From the NCBI GenBank assembly GCA_964462035.1, contig CAYXAP010000026.1, forward strand, positions 49,818 to 113,817: 64,000 nt of DNA. Reading direction: 5' to 3'. The translations under genes were made by a program, and so were the position numbers. Shown in pieces: positions 45,301-56,500 of this stretch; positions within the stretch are counted from its first letter, which is position 1; each line of letters begins with the position of its first letter. The notes under the pieces are model-generated. The model worked only from the letters and a program-made list of their open reading frames with translations. It was not told the DNA's origin and ran no database searches. This DNA comes from UBA1660 sp964462035. GTDB lineage: Bacteria > Myxococcota_A > Polyangia > Polyangiales > Houyiibacteriaceae.

Positions 45301-48300
45301 GACTCGAAGCGCTGGCGCGGCTTCGGCGGCGCCACCGATCCTGCCACCATCGGCCTCGGTGAAGTCACCGAGTGGCCGTGCGCTGAAGAGGCCGCCGCCG
45401 AGTGCTCCGGTGGAGGCGTGTTCAGTCAGAAGTTCTTCTGCGCGCACACCACGGGCTGCGGCCAAGACGCCGAGAACGATCGCATCAACCGCGCCTTCAT
45501 GAACCAGCGGGTCGCTCGCGCCGTGCTCGCACTCCACCTGGTCACCGGCGCCGATCCGACCGACGTCGAGCTCCCCTTCCGCCCCGAGCCGCTCGCGCTC
45601 ACCACCGAAGCGGACGTCGAAGACTACGACTCGGATGACCCGTACAACGAGATCGATCGCTGGAAATGGGTGCTGCAGGACAGCTCCGACGACATCACCC
45701 TCCGAAACGCTGCGGTACTCGTCCAGTCCACGGGCGTCGAGTTCCGAGCCGACGAGCACGACTGGGTCGCGTCGGACGAGGGCTCCATCGACATCGACGG
45801 AAGGGTCTATTGCGAAGCCGGCCTGAACGCCGAGGGATGGATCTGGACCCACTTCCTCAACGGCAACTACGCCACCCCACAGAAGATCTACGTCCCTTGC
45901 CACCACGACGACGAGTGGTTTGGAGGCGGCAACACCAACGTGATGCCGTCGGAGTACTTCGACGAGCCCGCAACTCGAACCCAGGCGGTCGTCTTCCGAT
46001 CGATGCCGGGCGGCATCGAAGGCGGTTTCCCGGGCATGTTGCCTCTCCTCTGGCAGGGCATGGGACCGACCAGCCGAATCCCGGCCCGAGTGACTCCTGG
46101 CCATCCCGTACCCATCGCGTTTGCCCTCCGAGATGGGGGCGACGGATACGTCGGTGAGATCCCGGGCGTCGCGTACGCCACTGAGAGCCGAACCCAATGC
46201 TTCTGGAGTGGGCTGAGCGGCTACGTTTGCAGGTCCATCTCCTACACGGACTACTGGAACGGCGGCCCCAACGAAGCCAACCGCTACAACGACCTCCACG
46301 TCATGAAGGGGGTCTCGTACGACGACCTTCTCGACGCCTTCGAGCTCACGTGTGAGGTCGCGGCAGACGACTTCGCCGATCCGCCGGTCTTCACCCCGTC
46401 GTCGTGCGGCGACTGGGACTCGCTCGTCGAGGGAGGCGTCGCCAACCTTCGGCAGGGACAGCGCATGGTCATGTGCCTCGCCCAAGAAGTGGAGAGCCGC
46501 GCGGCCACCCAGGTCTTCCAGGACCTCCCGTACGACGCCATCGCCTCCGTCCGCGGCACCTCCTCGATACCCGGTGGTCGCGGCGAGGCTTACGACGACA
46601 TCACCCTCGCCCTCCTCGACCTCGGCAACTACCCCAACGTCCTCGCGGGACACCTTCGCCGCTCCGCTCACCTCCTCCAGCAAGCGCGCATCGCCGCTGC
46701 CCGCAACGAGACCCAGCAAGAGCTCAACCGCGTCGATCGCATGAGCACGCAGGTCGGCCAGGCTTTCTCGTGCGTCGCGAGTGTGTTGAGGGCAGCAGGC
46801 CAGGGAGTCAGCAGTTCGCCGTCGGATGGCTTCGGAGCCGGCGGAGGTCTCCTGTTGGCCGCCGCCGCGGCAGACTGCGCCAACTCCGTGGCCCAGATCG
46901 TCTTCGCTCAGATCCGCGAAGGCCTCCTGAACGACCTCTCTGGCCTCGATGAGGCCAGCCAACTCGCGCAGATCGCGGGCCAGCTCGGCGACATCATGGA
47001 GGACATGAAGACCGCCGCGTCCGAGGCCCAGAAATCGGCGGTCTTGCTCCGCGGAATGCTCTCCGGTCTCGAAGCACGCCGCGTCTCCGCCCTCGGTGAG
47101 CTCGCCGATGCGCTCGTGACCTACGGCAACGAGTCCGCCGTCTCCACCCTTCAGCGGCGCAACTTCAACACCAACGTGGTCCGCTATCGCGAGGCCCACG
47201 ACCGCGCCATCAACACCGCCTGGCTCGCGCGCCGCGCCCTCGAGCAGCGCCTCGGCCGAAGCCTCTCCGAGATGGACGCCGACATGGCCCTCGTCGACGC
47301 CCCCGCCAGCTGGGCCGACGAGCTCTGCACCATGGGCGGCATGGACTACCAGGCCATCACCCGTGACTACGAGCTCCCCGGCGGCGACGAGTACTCACGC
47401 GAGTTCGTCGGCGACTACGTCCGGCGTCTCCGCGACGTCTACGACAGCTACTCCGTCGACCACCCCTTCACCACCGGCGACGATCTCGCCGTCGTCTCCA
47501 TGCGCGACGACATCTTCCACACCCGGCAGACCTGCTCCGCCGACGTCCGAAACCTCCTCGCCTTCTCCGGCGAGCTCAGCAACCAGATGGACCCGCGCTT
47601 CATCGCCCCCGTCGCCACCTCCGGTGACGACGACAGCACGCGCGTCCCGCCGCCCATCTGGGAGCACGAGGGCTGCGTCCCCTACACCAATGGTGACGGC
47701 GACGTCCGGACCGGTGGCTGCATCGCCATGACCCGCCTCCTCGCCGCCGGCGACGAGCCCATCGCGCCCGACCCCGAGCTCGGCGCACCCTCCGGATGGC
47801 GCATCCAGTTCGGTGGCTCCTCCACGCGCGACCCCGGCTACTCCAGCTACTCCGCCGACACCCGCATCACCCAGCGCGTCGACCTCGAGCCCGGCACCTA
47901 CCGCCTCTCCTGGCGCGGACGACAGGCCGGCATGGGCACCCTCGATCCCGCCGACGCCGTCGCCGTCACCGATGCCGCCGGCACCGCGCTCGCCGTCGTC
48001 CAGATGAACGACGCCTACGAGACCGCCGCGTGGGACCTCCACTACCTCTTCTTCGCCATCGACGAAGCGCAGACCGTCCAGATCCGCATCCACCCCAACG
48101 ACCCGGGCGTCACCGCGACCACCACCCCCATCGTCGTGGATCTCGGCGCCTTCATGCTCGAGAACGTCACCCGCGAGCTCGGCTTCGACACGGGCGACGT
48201 CGATCCGGCCACTCACTCCTTCCTGCCCTACCCCTACATCGACACCCGCTACCCCGCGGAGGCTGTCCTCCCCGTCTGCCCCGACGTCGACGGTGAGGTC

Positions 48301-48870
48301 TTCCGCACCCTCTGGGAGCGCGACTGCGTCGACGTCTGCCCCACCGGCGGTGAGGGCTGCGCCTTCGGGCGACGCGCCTGCTTCTGGGAAGCCAGCTTCT
48401 CCATCTCCCAGGAAGACCTCGAAGCCGGCACCCAGCTCGCGCAGTCCGGCTTCGCCAACGGCAACTACAACTACCGCTGGAACACCTTCGCGGCCAACGT
48501 CGTCGGCACCAACGTCCGCGACTGCGAGGGCCTCGGCGCCACTTGCTACAGCGCCGGCTACGTCCCCGTCAGCGTCTACCACGAGGGCGACTTCGAGGTC
48601 CGAAACCACTGGGGTGAGCTCTACAGTGCCCCCCTCTACGACGGACGACTCGAGGAAGCCCGCGCGCTCGCCGCCGAGCGCTACCTCACCAACCCCGTCT
48701 CCGGCGCCGACTCCGCCCTCATGGAGCCCTACACGCGACACGAGATGCGCGGCCGGCCCCTCGACGGCCAGTACCGCGTCCGTGTCTGGGACGACCCCGG
48801 CGTCCGCTTCGATCGCATCGAGGACATCCAGCTCGTCCTCGGATACCGCTACTGGACCTCCCTGGACTGA
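42304..48870 (+). CDS. Giant 2188-residue lipoprotein of unknown family
   Basis: The lipobox is LCIGC near residue 19. I recognise no named domain. Visible parts are a Cys motif block (about 806-830), and a long helical region (about 1395-1660) with heptad-like character that encloses a Gly/Ala/Leu-rich hydrophobic stretch (GAGGGLLLAAAAADCA, near 1515). A beta-sandwich-like segment lies at about 1857-1900 (QRVDLEPGTYRLSWRGR). The last 150 residues end in EDIQLVLGYRYW. A helix bundle with a central hydrophobic segment followed by beta domains recalls pore-forming toxin subunits, including TcA of Tc toxins, but no true homology was shown. It overlaps the SUMF1-like gene (ATGA) and is 7 bases from the next lipoprotein. 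Confidence 0.75.
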   Translation: MMNGKGHFAPLLCALCIGCGSDPASLTLDDREYTDRLDERERRMALSVIDENGVEQLMTADAFEDALALSDCGTPDAMPDVWSQLAGSSDPCMTDMVEQVFRRDCIAQQLLETAEAETPTTLDFSFTFEVNGEEVTQEWSWTVPPQLPEARIAVARKAASEAQRAVVIAGDTLRYHAGQDPSTDPASDTVAQRLTACDVGSPGSPPTDTQLDASSMRDPIAPTSGASFTPVTPLALLAEVLVGSTATVERAARIEFRNQTAVAEAEFARSRSNTIASRLSWTDKSMSRIALAKHLFGSTGDGLYGYEEDEGLCPCEAPTGSVEGAIELLRTTGIDPRVLLDLDIPLADLALGGGSVPADQSLLARIEALSGDTLDSPTLASVLASVNLSAEDVESARFYMRHEARAFSLQHVQAAEGIPLTPLVTFDAMGNRIDTQQSLAAWASVLREPVPPPAIYNVGAAMFHGVSENYPDDPYSFMVPISAEYGLRSVTHTIDYAYSVATDFGVMNSGDEPHSSFLALPDDALKKLNPLVLTAAQRVPARVMFCEGSPGAMDIVAWHRDDDFFEVGNDFLVVRGVSGLRCATEGLVHGERCDLDEYRQLDGAYRSEWDTNRINGIRNFAHGSDYSFPAVATLPPNALPQEAADAEFLYALHRVRGKGNADLGGPGDFEAIAAYRISESGTPRCVTIPYVPEYVEMGDRLLQPSTEYCAMTATTCAGPSFAARIPLENELSGDDGGRGLENSWQYWLNLAEQSAELADRLGEDMLTSGATLDESLESLEESLTEYCGAPVNISDAFFDMLDDAPGGTCTTAMDCDSGFGCTDNYCVRDIDAMLMEPQFAVLAGCIGDSEVAPFVAAGDTPLCAWRLTGTTAICTQPDMGDPILAGCPWRAIETGVTSPDGTPTYTCANPSFPSGAPVAEVIQIDETLDIFPTPPEPETQETLFDCNVIREMRTSSGAERARLAELVAAQPMFSRDSMRTYANRIGYIAEPDDYGMITLDSKRWRGFGGATDPATIGLGEVTEWPCAEEAAAECSGGGVFSQKFFCAHTTGCGQDAENDRINRAFMNQRVARAVLALHLVTGADPTDVELPFRPEPLALTTEADVEDYDSDDPYNEIDRWKWVLQDSSDDITLRNAAVLVQSTGVEFRADEHDWVASDEGSIDIDGRVYCEAGLNAEGWIWTHFLNGNYATPQKIYVPCHHDDEWFGGGNTNVMPSEYFDEPATRTQAVVFRSMPGGIEGGFPGMLPLLWQGMGPTSRIPARVTPGHPVPIAFALRDGGDGYVGEIPGVAYATESRTQCFWSGLSGYVCRSISYTDYWNGGPNEANRYNDLHVMKGVSYDDLLDAFELTCEVAADDFADPPVFTPSSCGDWDSLVEGGVANLRQGQRMVMCLAQEVESRAATQVFQDLPYDAIASVRGTSSIPGGRGEAYDDITLALLDLGNYPNVLAGHLRRSAHLLQQARIAAARNETQQELNRVDRMSTQVGQAFSCVASVLRAAGQGVSSSPSDGFGAGGGLLLAAAAADCANSVAQIVFAQIREGLLNDLSGLDEASQLAQIAGQLGDIMEDMKTAASEAQKSAVLLRGMLSGLEARRVSALGELADALVTYGNESAVSTLQRRNFNTNVVRYREAHDRAINTAWLARRALEQRLGRSLSEMDADMALVDAPASWADELCTMGGMDYQAITRDYELPGGDEYSREFVGDYVRRLRDVYDSYSVDHPFTTGDDLAVVSMRDDIFHTRQTCSADVRNLLAFSGELSNQMDPRFIAPVATSGDDDSTRVPPPIWEHEGCVPYTNGDGDVRTGGCIAMTRLLAAGDEPIAPDPELGAPSGWRIQFGGSSTRDPGYSSYSADTRITQRVDLEPGTYRLSWRGRQAGMGTLDPADAVAVTDAAGTALAVVQMNDAYETAAWDLHYLFFAIDEAQTVQIRIHPNDPGVTATTTPIVVDLGAFMLENVTRELGFDTGDVDPATHSFLPYPYIDTRYPAEAVLPVCPDVDGEVFRTLWERDCVDVCPTGGEGCAFGRRACFWEASFSISQEDLEAGTQLAQSGFANGNYNYRWNTFAANVVGTNVRDCEGLGATCYSAGYVPVSVYHEGDFEVRNHWGELYSAPLYDGRLEEARALAAERYLTNPVSGADSALMEPYTRHEMRGRPLDGQYRVRVWDDPGVRFDRIEDIQLVLGYRYWTSLD

Positions 48871-48877
48871 GGCCCCC

Positions 48878-50551
48878 GTGCTGCCGCACCGAAACGCATC
48901 CTGGGCGGTCGGCTCATCGGTCACACGCGGCCGATGGGTCGGGTTCGTCGTGCTGCTCTTCGCCTGCGGCGGCGGCGACGGGTCCGTCCCCGGGCTCGAT
49001 GGCGGCATGGACCTGGGGCGTCCGGTGCCCGACGCCGCTCCCGTGCTCGACGCGAGGCCGGTCCCGATGGACGCCGCCGACGGCTTCGTCATGGACGACC
49101 TCGGCACGGACATGGCGCCGACGGACGGCGGAACGTGCACCTGCCCCGAACCCACCGAGTGCGTGAGCTACGCCTGCGACGACACCTTCACGTGCGTTCC
49201 GACGGCTTCCGCCGCGGGCACCGTCTGTGCGCTCGACGAGACCACCAACGGTATCTGCATCGAAGGCGCCTGCACCGTGCGCGGCTGCGGCGACACCTAC
49301 GTCGAGCCCGGCCCGGACCCCGCCGCAGAAGGGTGCGACGACGGAAACACCTCCCCCGACGACCTGTGCGCCGCCGATTGCACCTCGCCCACCACGCTCG
49401 AGGTCAGTCAGATCGGTCTCGACGACACGACCGAGCACCACGCCTTCGACCAGGCGCCGATGGTCGGCGTCGATGGCGACGGCGAGGTCCTTCTGGTGTG
49501 GTCGCTCGAGGGCATCGATGGCTCGATGCCGCTCCTCTCGGGCCGCCGCTTCGACCGTCACGGCTCGCCCATCGGCAGTGCCTTCCCGATCGAAACCGAC
49601 CGACACCTGCGGCCGGTCGTGGTCGGCCTCCGAGGCGGCGGCTTCGTGGTGGCGTACGCCAACTTCGACGGCCACGTTCGGTTCCGCATCGTCAGCGGCG
49701 CGGGCTCCGTCGGCACCGAGCGTCGAGTCTCGGTCGACCCGGACTCCATCTCCGAGCGCAACGCGACCCTGGCCGCCCTCGCCAGCGGCGGCTTCGTCCT
49801 GGCCTGGGCGGACGGGCGGAGCCGTCCGGGGGTCGACCCCGCGGGCGGAGCGTACTTCCGCCGCTTCGATGCGAGCGGGACGGCCCTCGACCCGATGGAG
49901 CGCCGCGTGGCCGCGAACGCCGCCGGGCGAGAACGCGATCCGCGGGTGGCGAGCGACGGTGACAGCTTCGCGATCGCTTGGATCGACGAGAGCCCCACCT
50001 TCTCCGAGAGACGGATCCAGCTGCGCCACTTCGACGGCGCTACCGGCGACCCGATGGACGTGTCGGACCTCGACGTGAGCAGCGACGGCGACTTCGTCCA
50101 CGAGCCGATGGTGACCGCGCTGACTCCCCCGCGCCCCGTCGCGGGCGCGGAGGCCGACGGTTCTTATCTCGTCTCCTGGCGCATCCAGGGCGGCGCGGCC
50201 CCCGGCATCTACGGTCGCCGCTTCGACGTCGGCGCGTCCCCCACGGCCGCGGTCTTCGTGGTGGATGGCGAAGAGGCGACCGTCGCCCCTCTCCAGAGCA
50301 TCGTCGCGCCCGACGGCAGCGTCGCGCGCCACTACCTCCTGACCTACCTCACGGGCGAGGTCTTCGGTGGCGCCGACGTGATCGCGACCCGCCCCGTGCC
50401 GATGAGCATCGACACACTCCGCGTCGAGCTCGACCTGACCGAAGCTGGCTTCGGCGTCGTCGCCGGTCCGACGGGCCTCTGGTTCCACTACTTCCGCACC
50501 TTCGACCTGAACCACGACCAGTTCCGGCTCTTCCATCTGCCCGTTCGCTGA
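48878..50551 (+). CDS. Lipoprotein with DUF4215-type Cys-rich repeat
   Basis: About 557 residues from GTG 48878. The N-terminus has a hydrophobic run and lipobox (FVVLLFAC), then an Asp/Pro/Gly linker. A Myxococcus cysteine-rich repeat follows, ending in EGCDDGNTSPDDLCAADC (about residues 135-167). The rest is a repeated beta-rich domain with blocks like GGFVVAYANFDG, GGFVLAWADGR and DSFAIAWIDES, suggesting a multi-blade propeller. It is probably exposed on the cell surface. It sits between the giant lipoprotein and the RHS protein in the same run, with a 7-base gap upstream and 44 bases downstream. Confidence 0.8.
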   Translation: MLPHRNASWAVGSSVTRGRWVGFVVLLFACGGGDGSVPGLDGGMDLGRPVPDAAPVLDARPVPMDAADGFVMDDLGTDMAPTDGGTCTCPEPTECVSYACDDTFTCVPTASAAGTVCALDETTNGICIEGACTVRGCGDTYVEPGPDPAAEGCDDGNTSPDDLCAADCTSPTTLEVSQIGLDDTTEHHAFDQAPMVGVDGDGEVLLVWSLEGIDGSMPLLSGRRFDRHGSPIGSAFPIETDRHLRPVVVGLRGGGFVVAYANFDGHVRFRIVSGAGSVGTERRVSVDPDSISERNATLAALASGGFVLAWADGRSRPGVDPAGGAYFRRFDASGTALDPMERRVAANAAGRERDPRVASDGDSFAIAWIDESPTFSERRIQLRHFDGATGDPMDVSDLDVSSDGDFVHEPMVTALTPPRPVAGAEADGSYLVSWRIQGGAAPGIYGRRFDVGASPTAAVFVVDGEEATVAPLQSIVAPDGSVARHYLLTYLTGEVFGGADVIATRPVPMSIDTLRVELDLTEAGFGVVAGPTGLWFHYFRTFDLNHDQFRLFHLPVR

Positions 50552-50595
50552 CGGGCAGCCCCGCCGCCCCGCGCGGCACACCGAGACGTTGACTC

Positions 50596-53500
50596 ATGAA
50601 TCTGATGCGCACCTTCCGTCGACTCGGCCCCTTCGTTGCGGGCCCGCTCGCCGCCGTCGTGTTCCTGACGCTGGGCACCCCCTACGCTCGAGCGCAGGAC
50701 GACGCTCCGGTCGACCGCCCGGCCCCCAGGTCCCTCGCGATCGACGACGTGCAGCTGCCGGACGATGTCGGCTCCGATCTCGAGAGCTCCGTCGACCGAC
50801 CGCTCAGCCAGGAGGAGATCGAGCTGCAGCAGCGGCTGCGCAACGCCGACGCCGCCCAAGCCCCCACCGACAACCCCGCGCCCGAGGCCAGCACCTACTC
50901 CCTTCCCACCGGCGAAGCGAAGAGCGCCGTCACCCCCAGCCGCATCTCCCTTCCGAACGCCGAGGGATCGATCGAGGGGATGGGCGAGAGCTTCGCGCCG
51001 GTTCTCTCGAGCGGCACCGCGACCTTCAGCGTGCCCATCGCGCTCCCCGCCGGCCGGAACGGCGTCCAGCCGAGCCTCGGGCTCAGCTACGCCTCCACGG
51101 GCGGCAACTCGAGCGTCGGCTTCGGCTGGAGCATGAGCGTCCCCTTCATCGTTCGGCAGAGCGACCTCGGCCTCTCGCGCTACATCGACGAGAACCAATG
51201 GCACGGTCGAGAAGACCGCTTCTTCTACAACGGCGGCCAGGAGCTCGTCCCCGTCGACAGCGCCGTCGCCGCGGCGGTCGACAGCTTTGGCGGCGCCTAC
51301 ACCAACACCGACCAGCGCCCGTCGGATGTCCCCAACACCTGGCAGCAGTACCGCGCCCGCATCGAGGGCGGGTTCATGCGCTTTTTCCGCAGCCCCGACT
51401 CCACCCGCTGGGTGGTCCAGGGCAAGGACGGCACGCGCTTCGACTTCGGTCTCCTCCCGAGCACGGAGGTGCCAGTGGACCTCGACACGGCCCCGTCGCT
51501 GCAGACCGAAGGAACGGATGGCACGGGACCCGTCTACGGGTGGTTCCTGACTCGGATGAGCGACGTCTTCGGCTCCACCGTCTACTACCGCTATCGCGCG
51601 TCGAGCGGGGGCCAGCGCTACCTCGACGACGTCTACTACCTGAGCCCGAACAGCTGCGCTGGCATCGCACCCGCCGGACCGAGCGCAGCGACGTCGGATG
51701 CGGCACGAACCTGCACACTCCCCCTGAGCGACTACGGGGTTCGCGTCCACGTCGACTACGAAGCGCGCCCCGACGTCTACACGAGCTACACGAGCGGCTG
51801 GGGCATCGCCGAAGCCGAGCGCGTCACCCGTATCGTGGTCACCGCCGCCGGCGGGATGGACACCGTAGGCGACCGCCAGCTCGTCCGTCGCTACCACCTC
51901 ACCTACGACGACGCCGTCTTCCATTCGCTCCTGAGCAGCGTGCAGGTGGAGGGCCGACCCGACGTCGAACAGACCGGCAACACCGCCACCTGGTACGAGT
52001 TCACGAACGTGGACGAGGCCACCGCCCTCGCCCCGGGCATGGTCGGCCGCCCGCTGCCGGCGATGACCTTCGACTACACCGAGGCGCCCGCCGGTCACAT
52101 TCCCGGCCACGGCGGCGTCGCCGCGACCGTCTACGACATCCCGAACAGCCCGAGCGTCAGCGCCGACGCCGCGCGCGCCGACCTCTTCGACGTCAACACC
52201 GACGGCCTGCCCGATCTCGTCGTCACCGATCCCGCCCGCTATCAGACCTCGGACGGCGCGCCCGCCGCGGGCGTCTTCTTCAACGGCTTCGCCGGCTCGG
52301 CAGCCACACCTGCGTACCCCGCGTCGTTCAGCGAAGCCGTGCCCGTCGGCCTCCCGGTGGGCCTGAGCGGAACCCTAAACCTCGCCAGCAACACCATCAT
52401 GCCGATGGACGTGGAAGGCGACGGCCGCAGCGACTTCCTCCACCTGCCACGCCGCGACCGCTACGGCTTCTTCGCGCCGACGCGAATGAGCGACAGCACG
52501 ACGGGCAACAGCGTCCGCCCGAGTCAGCAAGGCTGGCGCTTCACCTACGCCGACGTCGTCCTGCCCACCGGGGGCGATCCCCGCATCGATCTCGTTCGCG
52601 AGCCTCAGCGCTATCGGACCATGGACGTCAACGGCGACCACCTCATCGACATCCTGAAGACCTCGGGCAGCTCGATGCAGACGTGGCTCAACCTGGGCAT
52701 GGTCCCCGGCGGCGAGGGTCAGTTCGGCCAGGCCATCTGGAACGAGACCACGAAGGCGTGGGACCTGAGCAACGACCCCTACGAGACGTGCCTCATGCAC
52801 GACGGGCTCCCGCTCGACTTCAGCGACCCCGAGCTCCGCACCACCGACATGAACGGCGACGGACTCGTCGACCTCGTTCGCCTCCGCCGCGGACGGCTCC
52901 TCTACTGGCCGGCCCGCGGCACCACCGAGACGGGCGCCCCGGTCTTCGGCCTCGGCCCCCGCCACTGCCCCGCCGGCTTCGCCAGCGGCCGCGAGATCCG
53001 CATGGCGAGCGCTCCTGCCGAGCTCAACGTCGATCTCGAGGGCGTCTACCTCAGCGACGTCAACGGCGACGGCGCCGCCGATGTCATCCAGGTGCGCTTC
53101 GACGAAGTCGACGTGTGGTTCAACGAGGGTGGCGAAGCCTTCACCGAGCGCGTCACCATCTCCACCCCGGCCGCCCCCGGCTTCAGCCCCAACGTCCGTC
53201 TCGCCGACATCGACGGCTCCGGCACTCTCGACATCGTCTACACCAACGCCGGCCGCTGGCAGTACATCGACCTCGCCGGCGGCACGCGCGCGCGCCTCCT
53301 AAGCGACGTGCAGAACGGTCTGGGCGCCTCCACCCACCTCACCTACGGCTCGAGTGCCGACGACTACATCGCCGACCTCGTCCAAGCCGACGACGACCCC
53401 ACCGGCGAGAACTTCACCTGGAGCAAGGTCGACGGCGCGTGCGACCGCGTGCTCAGCACAACCGAGGATACCGGCCCCGGTCCCGAGGAGCGCGGCGACT

Positions 53501-56500
53501 GCGTCTACCGCAGCGGCGGAAGCCCCGTCATCAGCACCGTGGTTCGGCAGGTCGAGACCGACGACCACTTCGACGAGCTCGGTCGCGAGCGCAACATCAC
53601 CCAGACCGAGTTCGCGTACCACGACGGCTACTACGAAGGCATCGAGCAAGAGTTCCGCGGCTTCGGCGCCACCGACGCCATCGCCCACGGCGACGCTAAC
53701 CACCCAACGGCGATCACGCGCAAATTCTTTCGCCAGGGCCGCCGCCCGAGTGCGCTCGCCAGCGACCGCCTCGCTGACAATCCCCGTGAGGCACTCAAGG
53801 GGCGCGAATGGCTCACCGAGGTCTTCGACGAAACTGGCACCTACCTCTCCAGCATCCACGGAACCGTTCGGATTAGACACCTCATGCAGGGCCTCGACGG
53901 CCGCGGGGTCTACTATGGCTTTATCTGCCAGACAGACACTCTTCGATACGGCACCACCAACGGGATTTGGGGCTCCGGCTCGATAACGGTTCCATCGGTG
54001 GAGACCGACTACGCCGCGGCCAGCGACGGGGCTGTCTCCGCACCCTTCGAAGAGGAGTACCGAACACTTGAGATTCGCATGGCCGACTGGGCCCATATTC
54101 GCGCAGTCGCCAAGACGGTCGACAACGTCGGCCAGATACTCACTCAAGAAGGTTACGGGCGAATCGCCGATTCTCTCGGTTCCTTGCCAGATCCGGTGAT
54201 CACGGAAATCGCTGTTCCGGACCTCCCCGACGGACATCGGTGGCAATGGCTGCCGCTTCGCCAATATGCCCTCGGCCGCGAGCACTGCGATGGAAGCCCA
54301 TGCCGCCTGGGATTCGCAAGCTTTGATTATGGCTTCGGCGGCACCGCTGTTCGAACGAGCGTCAATGCAGAAATCCCTGACAGCGCTCCCGCATACCAGT
54401 TCGGCGGAGACAGCTTCGGCGCCGAGGACTTCGGCGTCATTCACAATCAGGCTCTGACCAGCTCAAAACATTTTACTCAATGGGGCACACCGGATGAAAC
54501 ATGCGCCGGTGGCGACATCGCACTCAGCCGCGACACATGTGCACGGTACTCGTCGCTTGAGCACGACACAGCCTACGCCCAACTACCCCTCACAGAGTCC
54601 TTTGCTCTACACAGGCACCAGACCCAGCCATATTGCGACGACTCTGCTCCGGGCAGCACCTACTTTTGCATGATTTCAACCGGCGCAGTCTGGGACCGTG
54701 GCTTTGGTGCACTCCTGACAGCCACCGAACCGAACGGACGCTCCAGCTCCGCAGGCTATGACGGCCTGGGTCGCATCACGGCGATACATCCACCCACGCA
54801 TCCCGGAGATGCCTGCCCTACTCGCCCCACTCAAACATTCGAGTACACCGTGCTTGCAGACGGCCTTCCCATCAACATGGTGGAAGGCTCAACGCACGAC
54901 CGCTGCAGTGGCAACATCATCCGAAACCGCTCCTATGTCGATGGCCTTGGCCGACCCAGGGCAAGTCTTCAGAGATCCGAAGAAGGGATTGGCGGCGGCG
55001 GACGAAAATGGTCGCAGAACGAGATCGCCCAGCTGTCAGCACGCGGATCGGTCACCAACAGCTACAATCCGGCTTGGGTTCTGACAGACCCCCCGACGGC
55101 TGGGGCCGCCGTCGGGGTTCCTGACGAGCCCTTCGTTCAACGGTACTATGATGCTTTCGATCGCCCGGTCCGCGTGATCGAACGAGACGCCTCAGAGTCC
55201 CAGATCAGCTACGGCGCGCTGGAGACCACGTTTCTGGACCCCCTTGATACCGGCATCAACGGCAGTGGAAATGACGACTTCCTAGGCACAGGCACGATCA
55301 CTCGTGCCGACGGACACGGCCGAACAACTGAACAGGTCCTGGTCAATCGCCTACCCGGACAAGGCGGACTAGACAACCAGTACTATCGGGTGCTCACAGA
55401 GTACCGAAACGACGGCTCGGTACTCGGTGTAAAACGCGTACAGACACTCGACGAAGCCCCCGTCGACTACGACACCGCGACCGCGGTCGCCGGCCGGCAG
55501 CTCGAGAGGCGATTCACCTACGACACCATCGGTCGGCGCATCGGAACGGTGGATCCGGACAGTGATAGTCAGGACCCGAACAACCCCCTGGGTAGCCGGG
55601 GATGGCGCTATCTCTTCAACACGGTGGGCGACCTAATCGCTGTCCGTGATTCACGAGGTTGCGGCCAGAACTTCTACTATGACCACGCCGGCCGCCTGGT
55701 AGCGGAGGACTACGTCGAATGCGCCGAGAGCGAGCTGCCCGCAGACCATCCTCTCATGGACGATGCACTGGACAGCGACTCGTTCGCGGAAGTCGGCGTC
55801 ACCCCGCCGGCAAGTGTCCAGCCGGACGTCCGCCACTACTTCGACTCGACTCCCCACTACGTGCTCACCGGCGACATGCCCCCCCTCCCGAGTGGCACTG
55901 ATCTTGTCGGACGACTGACTGGAACCGTGGATCGTGGGCAGAGGAGCGCGGTGGACTACGACCTACGCGGCCGCCCAACGTGGAACGCGCGACAGATGGC
56001 CATCCTACCCGATCCTACAGGAGCCATCTCGGCGATCCCGCAAGACAGGCCTCAGCAAGCCGACGGGACCCTGACCGCATCACCATCTCCCCGTATTGAG
56101 CGCGAGTACGCCGACCACACTTACATTAGCACTACCGCCTATGATCGGATCGATCGACCGATCGGCCTGACCCTCCCCGCCGACCCAGACTATGGCGGAA
56201 CTGGCCCCGCGCCCGTGGTCGGCGGGAGCATGGTCTACAACACAAGGGGCTTGCCACAGTACGCCTACGTCGACGTTGACTCCTGGCATCGCCAGCTCTG
56301 GTACCGACGCTACTACGTCTCGGGTCAGGAGCGACTCCACTACCTACGCGGCGATACGGGAGAGCCCACCCGCCTGACGACGGTCAACTACTACGACGAT
56401 AGGCTTCGACCCACTCGGTCCCAATCGTCACGCCCTTCGGCCTTGACCGACTCAGCGACACCAGGGTCGACCGAGATGAACGCCATCCGCTTTCCTGCGG

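Noticed and set aside
43429..47199. A minus-strand open frame of 1256 codons opposite the giant lipoprotein
   Set aside because: It is a mirror of a G/C-third-position coding strand. Its translation is low-complexity Val/Ala/Gly/Asp/Glu/Arg with no domain, and the plus strand has a clear lipobox and coupled neighbours.
47395..49155. A minus-strand frame of 586 codons across two lipoprotein genes
   Set aside because: It spans a real gene junction, is Val/Gly/Asp/Ala low-complexity, and has no start signal.
50589..53699. A plus-strand open frame of 1036 codons in another frame of the RHS gene
   Set aside because: Arg/Pro/His-rich translation typical of an off-frame reading; the SpvB and FG-GAP motifs are in the other frame. 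It stops where the base composition of the gene changes.
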